The translations under genes were made by a program, and so were the position numbers. A stretch of 6,177 nucleotides of DNA from JBBSJV01 sp038256935 (lineage in GTDB: Bacteria > Patescibacteriota > JACMRA01), in contig JBBSJV010000082.1 in the NCBI GenBank assembly GCA_038256935.1, positions 1 to 6,177 on the forward strand, read 5' to 3'. The notes beneath the pieces are model-generated. The model saw nothing but the letters and a program-made list of their open reading frames with translations, was not told the DNA's origin and searched no databases. Positions 5,687 through 6,177 of this stretch are shown here, one piece after another (position 1 is the stretch's first letter; every line of letters starts with the position of its first letter).

Positions 5687-6094
5687 TTATTTTGACTCTA
5701 CTAAAAGACCAACCTGTGGGTATTTATTAGTTATTATCTCTGTTCCTACTATCTGAAGCGGTTTAGTAGCGTCTGTACCAGCTAAGTAAGAATAATGATT
5801 TCCAGCGGAATAAAACCTACTACCATCAGTTACATCATAAACTTTTCCATCCACTGCCATAAGTATCGGCAAGTCGGAATTAGTTCCATTGTACTGACTT
5901 AATTCATCCAAAGTATATAGATCATACTGCGAATTTTGACTAGAATTTGGGTCAGCAAATCTAATAGTAGTACTTGGGTTGTATATTATATAAGAAAAAA
6001 CTAAAATACAAAACAAAATGATAATGCTAGCAATAAAAGCTATATAGTTAATAATCTTAAACCACTCAAAAGATTTGGATGTAGTTGCAACCAT
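5687..6094 (-). CDS. Membrane-anchored cytochrome b5/MAPR-like haem-binding protein
   Basis: This 135-residue protein has one N-terminal membrane helix (about residues 14-38, IINYIAFIASIIILFCILVF) and a C-terminal cytochrome b5-like domain (about 58-132). Lysines before the helix place the N-terminus inside and the domain outside; this is inferred. The domain shows YTLDELSQYNG (60-70), PILMAVDGKVYDVTDG (76-91), then RFYSAGNHYSYLAGTDATKPL (93-113). The last part matches the membrane-associated progesterone receptor (MAPR) type, as in human PGRMC1 FYGPEGPYGVFAGRDAS, rather than classical b5 with its HPGG histidine. Y95 and Y101 align with PGRMC1 Y107 and Y113, the latter being the haem-ligating tyrosine, with equal spacing. 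H100 is an alternative ligand. The likely role is haem binding or electron transfer at the cell surface; the partner is unknown. No redox or haem genes are adjacent. The gene is convergent with the small 5425 gene. Confidence 0.85.
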   Translation of the reverse strand: MVATTSKSFEWFKIINYIAFIASIIILFCILVFSYIIYNPSTTIRFADPNSSQNSQYDLYTLDELSQYNGTNSDLPILMAVDGKVYDVTDGSRFYSAGNHYSYLAGTDATKPLQIVGTEIITNKYPQVGLLVESK

Positions 6095-6103
6095 GATAGA
6101 AAG

Positions 6104-6132
6104 TTTTTAGATTTATTTTAATTTGCAGTCAA
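6104..6132 (-). promoter_or_regulatory. Promoter of the b5/MAPR-like gene
   Basis: On the - strand, TTGACT (6127-6132, 5 of 6) and TAAAAA (6104-6109, 4 of 6) are 17 bases apart. The -10 ends 9 bases before the ATG at 6094, so the leader would be about 3 bases or none, as for the 4733 gene. No Shine-Dalgarno sequence could fit. Confidence 0.5.
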
Positions 6133-6177
6133 CTTTACAATAACCTCAAGATAGTACAAAATAATACTATTATGTCA

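Noticed and set aside
6134..6177. Possible divergent + strand gene starting at ATG 6172 with TTTACA/CAAAAT promoter, and a 6-bp dyad ATAGTA/TACTAT (6151-6170)
   Set aside because: Only two codons are visible before the window ends, and the promoter boxes are weak, so no gene can be supported.
1..6177. Alternative genetic code (UGA read as glycine or tryptophan)
   Set aside because: All confident genes end in TAA, keep normal length without reading through UGA, and contain ordinary Gly and Trp codons.
1..6177. CRISPR array, tRNA, rRNA, transposase or phage genes
   Set aside because: No regularly spaced repeats, cloverleaf, or mobile-element protein motifs were found on either strand.

Overview
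The window is AT-rich (about one-third GC by eye) and reads with the standard bacterial code: every confident gene ends in TAA and none needs UGA read as an amino acid. Shine-Dalgarno sequences are almost absent. At several genes a plausible -10 box lies only 7 to 19 bases before the ATG, which suggests leaderless or very short-leader mRNAs. Most proteins are unrecognised, and there is a small membrane-anchored haem-binding protein of the cytochrome b5/MAPR type. Together this suggests a reduced-genome bacterium such as a Patescibacteria/CPR member, perhaps Saccharibacteria-like. That is inference; there is no marker gene to prove it.

Left part (1-2639). A gene for a two-helix membrane protein enters from the left edge on the + strand with its 5' end outside the window. 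It meets, tail to tail with a 3-base gap, a two-gene operon on the - strand. That operon encodes an ABC ATPase and, 3 bases downstream, its six-helix ABC-2-type permease: a complete small exporter with unknown substrate.

Middle (2640-5251). A 146-base divergent region holds outward-facing promoters. To its right, three + strand genes of unknown function follow one another. The first (2786-3096) is intact only if a -1 frameshift occurs at the heptamer A AAA AAC (2878-2884); otherwise it is a truncated 70-residue ORF. The second (3206-4684) is a 492-residue soluble orphan with a lysine-rich linker. The third (4733-5251) is a 172-residue orphan that looks leaderless. The first two are preceded by recognisably duplicated, roughly 72-base upstream regions sharing TTTATTGACACTA, AGGATTAA, TTTGGT and AATATTAA blocks in the same order, so they may be co-regulated.

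Right part (5252-6177). A promoter-like sequence leads to a short ORF (38 codons, 5425-5541) with strongly C-ending codons and a textbook intrinsic terminator behind it; this is probably an overlooked, well-expressed small protein. A convergent - strand gene (5687-6094) encodes the b5/MAPR-like protein, with its own promoter at 6104-6132.

No tRNA, rRNA, CRISPR, insertion sequence or phage gene is visible. The longest stretch without a called gene is about 170 bases. The main points for follow-up are the frameshift gene, the duplicated promoter cassette and the small terminator-bounded gene.
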